Below, one piece after another: positions 1-6,590 of a DNA stretch of 64,000 nt (positions are counted from its first letter, which is position 1; each line of letters starts with the position of its first letter). The position numbers were made by a program, and so were the translations under genes. Source of the stretch: Fulvivirga sp. M361 (GTDB taxonomy: Bacteria > Bacteroidota > Bacteroidia > Cytophagales > Cyclobacteriaceae); assembly GCF_007097395.1 (NCBI RefSeq), contig NZ_VKDC01000010.1:111683-175682 (forward strand), read 5' to 3'. The notes under the pieces are model-generated. The model had not been told where the DNA came from. It searched no databases and saw only the letters and a program-made list of their open reading frames with translations.

Positions 1-385
1 CGGGATATATCCGGTTTTTCGCTTTTTGCAGAAGAAAGCTATCCCGAAGTAAATACCCAGTAGACAGCATGCCGTCGATCCAGTATCCTGTCTGCTCATA
101 GGGCCACCAACTACTACTATCCGTCACCTGTTTGCCCCATCCCGCAGTGTCGAAAGGGTACCCGGCATGCTCAAGATGTCCTGTCAATCCATTTTTTTGG
201 TTTTCAAGGTATTTTTTCAGCCAACCTCCCGGCTGGATTTGGTGGATGGGCACAGACCGGAATTCCCCATAAAAAGGAGTGGATACCTCCAGGTCATTCA
301 TTTTGCTTCCCAACTCACAACCTGTGGACAAGAAAGATGTAAGTACAATGAGTATATATGTTGGTTTGAAATCAGCCTTTTTCAT
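1..385 (-). CDS. GH127-type (DUF1680) glycosidase lipoprotein, N-terminal part
   Basis: The reading frame starts at an ATG at 383-385 on the minus strand and runs off the left edge, so only about 128 residues are visible. It begins with MKKADF, a hydrophobic stretch and a lipobox ending STGC, so it should be an outer-membrane or periplasmic lipoprotein. The following segment has the pattern GGWLKKYLENQ...GLTGHLEH...WWPYEQTGYWIDG, which is characteristic of the N-terminus of beta-L-arabinofuranosidase-like (GH127/DUF1680) proteins. The family removes terminal sugars such as L-arabinofuranose from plant glycans; the exact substrate here cannot be read. It lies 258 bp downstream of the ECF sigma gene on the same strand and in the same neighbourhood as an esterase and two sulfatases. 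The family call is good, the specificity is unknown. Confidence 0.72.
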   Translation of the reverse strand, partial: MKKADFKPTYILIVLTSFLSTGCELGSKMNDLEVSTPFYGEFRSVPIHQIQPGGWLKKYLENQKNGLTGHLEHAGYPFDTAGWGKQVTDSSSWWPYEQTGYWIDGMLSTGYLLRDSFLLQKAKNRIYP

Positions 386-643
386 GAATATTTTTCAGGT
401 TATGTTTCTGATAAGAATGTTATCTCACATTGTCATTTTTCAACTGCTACGCTGAAATAAGTCTATGACCCACAGACTAAACCTATTTTGCAGGAGCTAT
501 TAACGGCCTGCTTTTGTCCGGGCCAGATAAAGGATACGTCACTTTCTTCTCACATTTATCTTTAGAAGGGCATTTTTGCATAAATGACACTTCCCATTTG
601 AAGGAAATTTGAAAAAATTTGATGAAGAGAAACTTAAGCGTAT

Positions 644-1267
644 TTAACGATAGCTTTTTCGGAGCGTCTGGAGTGCTATATAGGCTTTATTTCTAACACT
701 TTTTATGCTGACAAATTCCATGATCTCTTTGATCTCAGCATAACTCAACTGCTCATAGAAATAATAGTAAATAACCTCTTTTTGACGCAAAGGCAGTTTT
801 TTTAAGGCTTCATTTAACTTATGGATCTGCTCTTGATCAAGTTGTTGATTGATCAGGAAGTGTTCATGAGAAAATACAAAATGAAACTGATAGCCCTCAT
901 CGATAGGCTCATGATGAAACCTTGACCTCTTATATTTTACAAGCTGTATGACCTTACGCTTTATGGCTTTATAGAGATAAAGCTTTATGGAAGTAGTATC
1001 TGATAATCTACCCCGTGTTTTCCTGATTTCTATGAATAAGTCCTGGATACAGTCCTCCACCAATGCCATATCACGTGTAAACTGCAGCCCGTAATTAAAG
1101 AGCTGTTCAAAGTACAGTTCATAGATATGAATAAACGCAGACTCATTACCGGTTTTGAATTGCTTCCATATATCCAAATCAGCTACACCCTCGAATGAAT
1201 TGGCGTTAACCCTTTTCGCACGATGGTCAGCATCTTTATCCAGGTATCGTTTGGCCTTTAGAGGCAT
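644..1267 (-). CDS. ECF-type RNA polymerase sigma factor
   Basis: A 207-residue sigma-70 family protein. Region 2 is visible around residues 38-105 (FIHIYELYFEQLFNYG, then DCIQDLFIEI) and region 4 around residues 145-200 (LKKLPLRQKEVIYYYFYEQ, then LSYAEIKEIM, an HTH). This matches the extracytoplasmic-function group that in Bacteroidota usually controls SusC/SusD or TonB-receptor loci through a FecR-type anti-sigma factor. No FecR gene is next to it and no SusC-like gene follows in the visible part, so its partner either lies left of the window or is absent. It may drive the adjacent GH127 gene (inference). The N-terminal ~25 residues are basic and atypical, so the true start may be slightly internal. 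Confidence 0.85.
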   Translation of the reverse strand: MPLKAKRYLDKDADHRAKRVNANSFEGVADLDIWKQFKTGNESAFIHIYELYFEQLFNYGLQFTRDMALVEDCIQDLFIEIRKTRGRLSDTTSIKLYLYKAIKRKVIQLVKYKRSRFHHEPIDEGYQFHFVFSHEHFLINQQLDQEQIHKLNEALKKLPLRQKEVIYYYFYEQLSYAEIKEIMEFVSIKSVRNKAYIALQTLRKSYR

Positions 1268-1423
1268 AAAAATGTAGTCTGTCCCATAATGAATATACTA
1301 AAAAACAAGACTGCTTAAAAGCACTCTACTAATCTTATCACTTAAAAATTACATTTAACGCATTGATATATAGTTACTTATACTTTTACCCATTGATCAC
1401 AACCTGCTTTAAAAGAACATCAC

Positions 1424-2299
1424 CTATTCCGTTACAAATAAATATTCCGCGTTCTTAATAAACTGTTCTGCATAACGCCTTCCCAACACTCGTAGCGAAG
1501 GTGAATCAAAATGATAATGATCGTGGGTAGTCAGGTCCCGGGTCCGAACAACTTCAACATATCTGTCTTCATTTGCCCGGTTCCAAAGTATCTCGTTTAT
1601 ACTATCCCGCTGTTGTTGGTTCTCCGGGCTTAATTTATTCAATCCGAGTTCTCCCGCAATGACCGGTAAAGTATCATTTCCGACATATGAACGGAAAAAA
1701 CGGACCAACTTTATAAGACTGTTTTCATAAGTATCTGTTCGTGCAAACCTTGCATCATTTTCCCCCTGATGCCACAGAATACCTTTTATTTCTCCGTATG
1801 CCTGTGCAAACTTCACTTTGCTTTCGAAACTCGTCCGTAAATAGATGCTTCTATGAAGTGAATCCCCCAGCCATTGTCCGATAGAACTGCCACCTACTGC
1901 ACAGGGTATAAGCGCGATGTGTACAGAATCACCGACATGCTTCAAAAGTTCTCTGCCAAAGGCCAGTCCACAGTCTAATCCGGTCATGCGTGATTCATGA
2001 AGATGTAATGGTTCTTTGGCATACACCCATTGATTTTCGGGGGTAACGGTGAGAATTCTTGGATGTGAAACAGTATCCGAAGGTTCCACGAGACCACGTC
2101 CGGACATATTCGATTGTCCGGCCATGACAAATACCCACAGGTTTTTCTTTTGAGGTAAAACATCGACCTCGTCCAGTAGCCTGGGAAAGTACTTCATACG
2201 TCCCGACCTTACTGCATCAGTGGAAACTTGTGCCGTTAACCCGGAGCACAGGCAGAGAATTACGCACAAGGTCAAACCGACTTTAGAATAGTTACTCAT
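1424..2299 (-). CDS. Secreted SASA/CE6-type carbohydrate esterase
   Basis: A 291-residue protein with an N-terminal signal peptide (cleavage expected after the AQ near residue 24). It carries the SGNH-type blocks of sialate O-acetylesterase-like / CE6 acetylxylan esterases: GQSNMSGRG with the nucleophile Ser near residue 63, CAVGGSSIGQW in the oxyanion region, and WHQGENDA. The THDHYHFDS segment near the C-terminus probably supplies the Asp-His of the triad. These enzymes remove acetyl groups from glycans in the periplasm or outside the cell. Its start overlaps the end of the upstream sulfatase gene by 8 bp, so the two are very probably co-transcribed and translationally coupled. Together with sulfatases and a GH127 protein it suggests trimming of an acetylated, sulfated polysaccharide. 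Confidence 0.82.
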   Translation of the reverse strand: MSNYSKVGLTLCVILCLCSGLTAQVSTDAVRSGRMKYFPRLLDEVDVLPQKKNLWVFVMAGQSNMSGRGLVEPSDTVSHPRILTVTPENQWVYAKEPLHLHESRMTGLDCGLAFGRELLKHVGDSVHIALIPCAVGGSSIGQWLGDSLHRSIYLRTSFESKVKFAQAYGEIKGILWHQGENDARFARTDTYENSLIKLVRFFRSYVGNDTLPVIAGELGLNKLSPENQQQRDSINEILWNRANEDRYVEVVRTRDLTTHDHYHFDSPSLRVLGRRYAEQFIKNAEYLFVTE

Positions 2300-3818
2300 T
2301 CAAAATACGATCTAGTGTTTGTTGCATCTCTTTCAATTTCTCAGGGTGTGTAGTTGCCAGGTTCGTTTTTTCTTCGATGTCTGTCGTCAGGTCATAAAGT
2401 TGTGGATAAAGCAAAATACCTGAAGCAATGCCCTTCGTATCCTCTACCCAGCCATAGTCTTTATCGGAAGGCATGATGTATTTCCAATTGCCTTTACGCA
2501 GGCTAAAAGTATAAGACTCTTCCAGCAACTCATCTCTACCTTTCTCAGATTTACCGAGCAATACATCCAACATATTTTTACTGTCTGTTAATCCATGCAG
2601 TGAGCCCTTTCCTACCAGGGCAGCAAACGAAGCAAACAGATCGGTTTGACTCCACAGTGCATTACTTACCTGAGGTTTGATCTGTTCATGCCAGTAAGCT
2701 ATAGTAGGGACTCGCGTGCCTGCTTCATAGGCACTGTATTTGCCGCCCCGAAAAGGACCAGCAGGTTGATGGTCCCCCTTGGCTTCCAACGCTCCATCTT
2801 CGTAGCCGTCGTTAAGTACCGGTCCGTTATCACTGGTGAAGAGGACCAGAGTTTCATTTTCTATTTTAAGGTTTTTTAAAGCTTGCAGTATTTGGCCACT
2901 TACCCAGTCCATCTGAGCAATGGCATCTCCCCTGGGGCCCATTTCACTGGCCCCTTCGAACCTGGCATGAGGCGCCCTGGGTACATGAATGTCATGAAAA
3001 GAAAAATAGAGGAAAAAGGGCTGTTCTTTCGCATCAGAAATGAACGATACCGCTTTTTCCAATAACACATCGGACATGTCCTCATCCACCCATTCTGCCG
3101 TCACTCCGCCACCCATGAATCCTATTCTACTAATACCATTGATAATAGAACCACTGTGTTGTGGGTCGGCCTGCTGCTTAAGCAGATCAGGATGCGTAAT
3201 GCCTGTTGGCCTGGTAAAAGGATTTGTTTTACTGGGGTCATCCGTAAATTTAATTTTTAACGGGTCTTTAGGGTCCAGATGGAGCACTTTGTAGTTCTCC
3301 AGGTATACCGCAGGAACTCTGTCACCCGTGGAAGGTAGCAAAAAGCTATAGTCAAATCCTATTTCTAACGGCCCGGGCCTTACTTCCTGATTCCAATCTA
3401 CATTACCATCCCCGAGCCCCAGGTGCCATTTTCCTACTACACCTGTTTTGTAACCGGCTTCTCTCAGCATGGCCGGTAAGGTAGGCGTACCGGGCTCAAT
3501 AAGTAATGGAGCATCTCCGGGCAGCACTTTCGCCTGTCTTCTGAAAGCATAATTACCGGTTAAAAGGGAGTACCGGGAAGGTGTACAGGTGGCTGCCGAA
3601 CAATGTGCATCGGTAAACTTAATCCCGTTTTCGGCCATAAAATCTATGTTCGGCGTTTTTACTCTGATAGCGCCATAGGCACCGACATCACCATAACCAA
3701 GGTCATCGGTATAAAGCAGAATGATGTTAGGGTATCTTCGGTTTTCTTCCTTTATATGACTGCAAGAGCACCCAATAAAAAGAAATAAAATACAGGGCAA
3801 CCATTGATAACAGGGCAA
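2292..3818 (-). CDS. Lipoprotein sulfatase, arylsulfatase A-like (S1)
   Basis: Type I sulfatase. The metal-binding start PNIILLYTDDLGYGDVGAYG is followed by the CTPSRYSLLTG motif, whose Cys would be oxidised to formylglycine; GKWHLGLG, HDIHVPR and LFTSDNGP are further family blocks. No ATG lies near the signal peptide: the open frame extends back to an ATG at 3953, but the first ~45 residues of that version are unlike a signal sequence. TTG codons at 3818 and 3800 would give a short lipoprotein signal (PCILFLFIGCSC), so I place the start at TTG 3818. The gene overlaps the downstream esterase by 8 bp and lies about 230 bp below a second sulfatase gene. Sulfatase function is solid, the start is uncertain, the substrate is unknown. 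Confidence 0.85.
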   Translation of the reverse strand: MPCYQWLPCILFLFIGCSCSHIKEENRRYPNIILLYTDDLGYGDVGAYGAIRVKTPNIDFMAENGIKFTDAHCSAATCTPSRYSLLTGNYAFRRQAKVLPGDAPLLIEPGTPTLPAMLREAGYKTGVVGKWHLGLGDGNVDWNQEVRPGPLEIGFDYSFLLPSTGDRVPAVYLENYKVLHLDPKDPLKIKFTDDPSKTNPFTRPTGITHPDLLKQQADPQHSGSIINGISRIGFMGGGVTAEWVDEDMSDVLLEKAVSFISDAKEQPFFLYFSFHDIHVPRAPHARFEGASEMGPRGDAIAQMDWVSGQILQALKNLKIENETLVLFTSDNGPVLNDGYEDGALEAKGDHQPAGPFRGGKYSAYEAGTRVPTIAYWHEQIKPQVSNALWSQTDLFASFAALVGKGSLHGLTDSKNMLDVLLGKSEKGRDELLEESYTFSLRKGNWKYIMPSDKDYGWVEDTKGIASGILLYPQLYDLTTDIEEKTNLATTHPEKLKEMQQTLDRILNE

Positions 3819-4050
3819 CAGTATATCGGTGTCTCTTGAATTAATAGCTCTGAAGTTGTTTCTATAGTGTATAAGGAGAAAAACACTATAATGACACCTA
3901 TCAAAAACCAAAAAATATAAATTTCTAGTTTGGACAGTATAAGTTAGTGACAAGAAGTGCCTTTAAGTACCTTAAAAAATCAATCTGCTGTTTTGCAAGG
4001 CTTTTCAAGGTACCTTGCATCCAAAGGCGATGTTTAACCTTGTAACTGTC

Positions 4051-5598
4051 TTAACGGTTCATTTTCTTTTGCCAATTATCGAATAATCGAACAAGTTCTT
4101 TGACTATCTCAGGGCGCTGTTCTGCCAGGTTATTGGCTTCCGTAGGGTCGATTTCAAGATTATACAGGTCCCATTCCTGGTTGTTGTGGGATACCGCCTT
4201 CCAGTGATCTTTTCTTACTGCTTTACCATCACCCCATTCCCAAAATACAGGTCGGTCCCGCCTGACCTCTCTTTTATGAAGAATATTTGCGAAGCTTGTT
4301 CCGGCAGGTGGTAAAATAGGTTCTCCTTTATATTCTTCAGGATAGGTAATAGCTGCTACTTCCAGTAACGTCGGCATAATGTCAATAAAATGCCCATAAA
4401 AATCATCGACAACACCAGGTGTTTTTATGGTTACGGGCCAATTAACTATCATCGGTGTATTGATACCTCCTTCATAGCTATAGTTTTTGTAGTACCTGAA
4501 AGGAGTATTGCTCACATTCGCCCAGTCCGCTCCTAAAGAGGTCCAACGACCCATGGTTCCTATTTCCCCTGTTCCTTCCAGGTTGACTACCTCGGCAGAA
4601 CTTCCGTTATCAGACAAAAAGATAATTAACGTATTCTCTCTTTGACCCATGGCCGACAGCTTTCCCAGTACTTTACCGATATTCTGATCCATGCGATCTA
4701 CCATGGCCGCATAAACAGCCATTTTAAGATCTTCCTCGTCCCGTTGGACTTCACTGAGCTGGTCCCAACTTTCATACGTCGCTTCCGGTAACTGGTAATT
4801 GTCCCCGATCAGGCCGATCTTTTTCTGTTTTTCAAACCTGTTTTTTCTGATCACTTCGTAGCCGGCACTATATTTCCCCCGGTACTTTTTGATGTCATCC
4901 GGCCAGGCCATCAATGGATCATGAGGTGCAGTATAGGCGAGGTAAAGAAAGAACGGAGCCTTTTCATCCTTATATTCTTCGAGCCACTGTAAGGCGTACC
5001 TGGTATATTCATCCGTAGAGTAAAAATCTTTGTTGGGGGGTGTGAAGGGTTGGTAGCGTGTACTGTCAATGTACCAGGTCCGGACCCTTTTTTGGGCGGG
5101 CTTCACTTCACCTTCCCGCTGAAGTCCCGGATTAAAATGATTAGCCGCTCCATCTCTTAAACCAAAATAGCGGTCAAAACCTCGGTCAGTAGGTCGTTCA
5201 TTGCCATGGTGCTTGCCAGACCATAACGTGCGATATCCACCTAATTTCAGCGCCTCCCCAAGTGTGATCCCATTCACAATAGGGTTTTTGAACGTGGTAC
5301 CATAGCCTACTTGCTGCGCATAAAGCCCTGTAAGTAAAGCTGCACGGGAAGGGAAACACTTGGAGGTATTGTAAAATTGTGTAAAACGCATGCCTGTGTT
5401 CGCCAACCGGTCCAGGTTAGGCGTATTGATCTCACTGCCATAACACCCTAAATCAGACCACCCCAGATCATCGGCAAGTATCACGATGATGTTAGGCTGG
5501 CTTTCTTCGGACCCCGGATGTTCCTCCCTGGAACAGGATGACATATAAAGAAGAATGATAAAGAAAACGGCATGTAACCTCATACTATATGATTTCAT
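4051..5598 (-). CDS. Lipoprotein sulfatase, arylsulfatase family (S1)
   Basis: A 515-residue type I sulfatase with a lipoprotein signal (hydrophobic stretch ending YMSSC). The core reads NIIVILADDLGWSDLGCYG (calcium-binding Asp pair) and then CFPSRAALLTG, the CxPSR motif for formylglycine. GKHHGNE, YTAPHDPL and FLSDNGSS are later active-site blocks. It is longer in its middle than a minimal sulfatase, as in arylsulfatases of the aslA/atsA type. It is the first gene of the minus-strand run 5598 to 1424 and is separated from the heme operon by a divergent intergenic region. It should act in the periplasm or at the surface on sulfated glycan fragments; which sulfate ester is cut cannot be told from sequence alone. 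Confidence 0.88.
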   Translation of the reverse strand: MKSYSMRLHAVFFIILLYMSSCSREEHPGSEESQPNIIVILADDLGWSDLGCYGSEINTPNLDRLANTGMRFTQFYNTSKCFPSRAALLTGLYAQQVGYGTTFKNPIVNGITLGEALKLGGYRTLWSGKHHGNERPTDRGFDRYFGLRDGAANHFNPGLQREGEVKPAQKRVRTWYIDSTRYQPFTPPNKDFYSTDEYTRYALQWLEEYKDEKAPFFLYLAYTAPHDPLMAWPDDIKKYRGKYSAGYEVIRKNRFEKQKKIGLIGDNYQLPEATYESWDQLSEVQRDEEDLKMAVYAAMVDRMDQNIGKVLGKLSAMGQRENTLIIFLSDNGSSAEVVNLEGTGEIGTMGRWTSLGADWANVSNTPFRYYKNYSYEGGINTPMIVNWPVTIKTPGVVDDFYGHFIDIMPTLLEVAAITYPEEYKGEPILPPAGTSFANILHKREVRRDRPVFWEWGDGKAVRKDHWKAVSHNNQEWDLYNLEIDPTEANNLAEQRPEIVKELVRLFDNWQKKMNR

Positions 5599-5812
5599 GG
5601 TTAGATCTTATGTATACAAATTTTCCTTCCGGTTTTCATTGCACAGGCATATAACAATGACTCTTAACAATGGTGAAGCATGTACACGCCAACAAACTTA
5701 TATAGAATTTCCCAGGACATACAAAAGGCAACCTTGGGTAAAACGCTTTTCTGTTGGCTTTTAGAAGCCTGATTCATTAGAACTAGTGAGTCAAATTTCA
5801 CTATTCATAGCT

Positions 5813-5844
5813 ATTGACAGAAAGGAAAGATGTAGGGACATTTG
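5813..5844 (+). promoter_or_regulatory. Bacteroidota-type promoter of heme operon, P1
   Basis: ATTG at 5813-5816 and GACATTTG at 5837-5844 are separated by 20 bp. This fits the phylum-specific -33 TTTG / -7 TAnnTTTG promoter with one mismatch in each box. The same pair with identical spacing occurs at P2 (6535-6566). Confidence 0.6.
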
Positions 5845-5848
5845 TATT

Positions 5849-5867
5849 ATTTAGAATTAATCTAAAT
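5849..5867 (+). promoter_or_regulatory. Metal-regulator operator candidate (inverted repeat), copy 1
   Basis: An inverted repeat ATTTAGA-N5-TCTAAAT sits directly after the -7 box, where bound protein would block transcription start. The arms resemble metal-dependent repressor boxes of the DtxR/IdeR/MntR or Fur kind. Its presence in front of heme-uptake genes makes iron control the obvious reading (inference). No such repressor gene is in the window. Confidence 0.6.
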
Positions 5868-5884
5868 AGTTAATGCAAGTCCTG

Positions 5885-5934
5885 ACTAGCCCCGGAGGGT
5901 TAATACCAAGAGTCGATCCAGCTCCGGGGCTAGT
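5885..5934 (+). promoter_or_regulatory. Leader hairpin, 13-bp perfect stem
   Basis: ACTAGCCCCGGAG at 5885-5897 is perfectly complementary to 5922-5934, with a 24-nt loop. It lies in the leader between P1 and the small ORF at 5955. No T-run follows, so it is not a classical terminator; it could be an attenuator, an RNA-stability element or a protein-binding site. Confidence 0.6.
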
Positions 5935-5954
5935 GGGCACTAAAGTTCAGTACT

Positions 5955-6134
5955 ATGGAAATCGAAACTTACGATGAGGTCATGCATCTACTGGATAAAG
6001 AACTTGCCAGCGAAAGACCCGATACACAGAAAATGAAGGAGCTGATCAAAAATTCTGAATGTCCATACCTTCAAAAGCTGATCTCCACAAAAATTCAACA
6101 ATCAGCCAAACATTGTGCTGATCTAACCATCTGA
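5955..6134 (+). CDS. Small 59-residue protein of the heme operon
   Basis: An ATG-initiated frame of 59 codons starting MEIETYDEVMHLL and ending at TGA 6132-6134. It is rich in charged and helix-forming residues and has two Cys residues and no signal peptide, so a small cytoplasmic helical protein is expected. It begins 20 bp after the leader hairpin and stops 6 bp before the next gene, which is typical operon spacing. I do not recognise the family. Its position directly behind a metal-box promoter suggests a role in iron or heme homeostasis, but that is inference. It is the weakest coding call in this operon because of its length. Confidence 0.6.
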   Translation: MEIETYDEVMHLLDKELASERPDTQKMKELIKNSECPYLQKLISTKIQQSAKHCADLTI

Positions 6135-6140
6135 TCATTC

Positions 6141-6467
6141 ATGAACTGTAAACCTGAAATCATTCTCGAGAGTGAGCATTATAATGTAGCCCGTTGCGCA
6201 AGTTGCGGCCGGATAGGATTGTACTATAAAAATATACTGCTGGGATTCAATCCGGCAGATTTCCATGCATTTACTAAGTCCATCCACTCAGTAGCATTTG
6301 ATCAATCCGCCGTAGACTTTCCAGACGGGCAAAAGCATTTGGTGATGAATACCTGCCATAAAGACATTCAATTCACTTTTACCCGGAAGGAATTTGAAGA
6401 ATTACAGGACCTGCTACAGCAGGCTGTTCTATTGCTAGAAACTAAAGTCATTTTAGGTAACTGTTGA
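6141..6467 (+). CDS. DUF6686-type protein
   Basis: A 108-residue cytoplasmic protein with a CASCGR motif near residues 19-24 (Cys-x2-Cys, a likely metal site or zinc knuckle) and a third Cys near residue 73 (NTCHKD). From memory it resembles the small DUF6686 proteins that sit beside heme-uptake genes in Bacteroidota; I could not check this. It follows the 59-residue ORF by 6 bp and is followed by a hairpin and then the second metal-box promoter. A role in sensing or handling iron or heme is an inference from position only. Confidence 0.72.
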   Translation: MNCKPEIILESEHYNVARCASCGRIGLYYKNILLGFNPADFHAFTKSIHSVAFDQSAVDFPDGQKHLVMNTCHKDIQFTFTRKEFEELQDLLQQAVLLLETKVILGNC

Positions 6468-6471
6468 AGAA

Positions 6472-6493
6472 GCATCACTAATTGTAGTGATGC
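6472..6493 (+). terminator. Hairpin between DUF6686-type gene and P2
   Basis: GCATCACTA-ATTG-TAGTGATGC forms a perfect 9-bp stem with a 4-nt loop, starting 4 bp after the stop codon. The tail is ATTCCATAG, not T-rich, so it may be a weak terminator or an mRNA 3'-end stabiliser separating the P1 and P2 units. Confidence 0.5.
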
Positions 6494-6534
6494 ATTCCAT
6501 AGTACTAGTGATACCAAATTACCTATCTCTAGCG

Positions 6535-6566
6535 ATTGACAGCAGTGGTTTGTACAACGACCTTTG
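6535..6566 (+). promoter_or_regulatory. Bacteroidota-type promoter of heme operon, P2
   Basis: ATTG at 6535-6538 and GACCTTTG at 6559-6566 with a 20-bp spacer, as in P1. Transcription would begin near 6572, giving a leader of only about 15-20 nt before the ATG at 6591. Confidence 0.6.
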
Positions 6567-6570
6567 TATT

Positions 6571-6589
6571 GTTTAGAATAAATCTAAAT
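6571..6589 (+). promoter_or_regulatory. Metal-regulator operator candidate (inverted repeat), copy 2
   Basis: TTTAGA at 6572-6577 and TCTAAA at 6583-6588 with a 5-bp spacer, the same operator as at 5849. It covers the predicted transcription start and reaches to within 2 bp of the receptor start codon. Confidence 0.6.
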
Positions 6590-6590
6590 A

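Larger units (their letters stand above)
5771..5868 (+). repeat. Promoter-region duplication, copy 1
   Basis: This stretch closely resembles 6492-6590. Shared words are ACTAGTGA, the block before ATTGACAG, GACnTTTGTATT and TTTAGAATxAATCTAAAT, in the same order and spacing. It is therefore a duplicated promoter and operator region placed in front of both halves of the heme operon. The bases between 5599 and 5770 hold nothing I can identify. Confidence 0.75.
6492..6590 (+). repeat. Promoter-region duplication, copy 2
   Basis: Second copy of the 5771-5868 promoter and operator block. The order and spacing of ACTAGTGA, ATTGACAG, GACnTTTG and the TTTAGA/TCTAAA inverted repeat are kept. This copy ends exactly at the start codon of the TonB receptor. 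Confidence 0.75.

Noticed and set aside
3994..4019. Terminator between the two sulfatase genes (TGCAAGG / CCTTGCA)
   Set aside because: A 7-bp stem with a 12-nt loop and no T-run on the minus strand; too weak to call.
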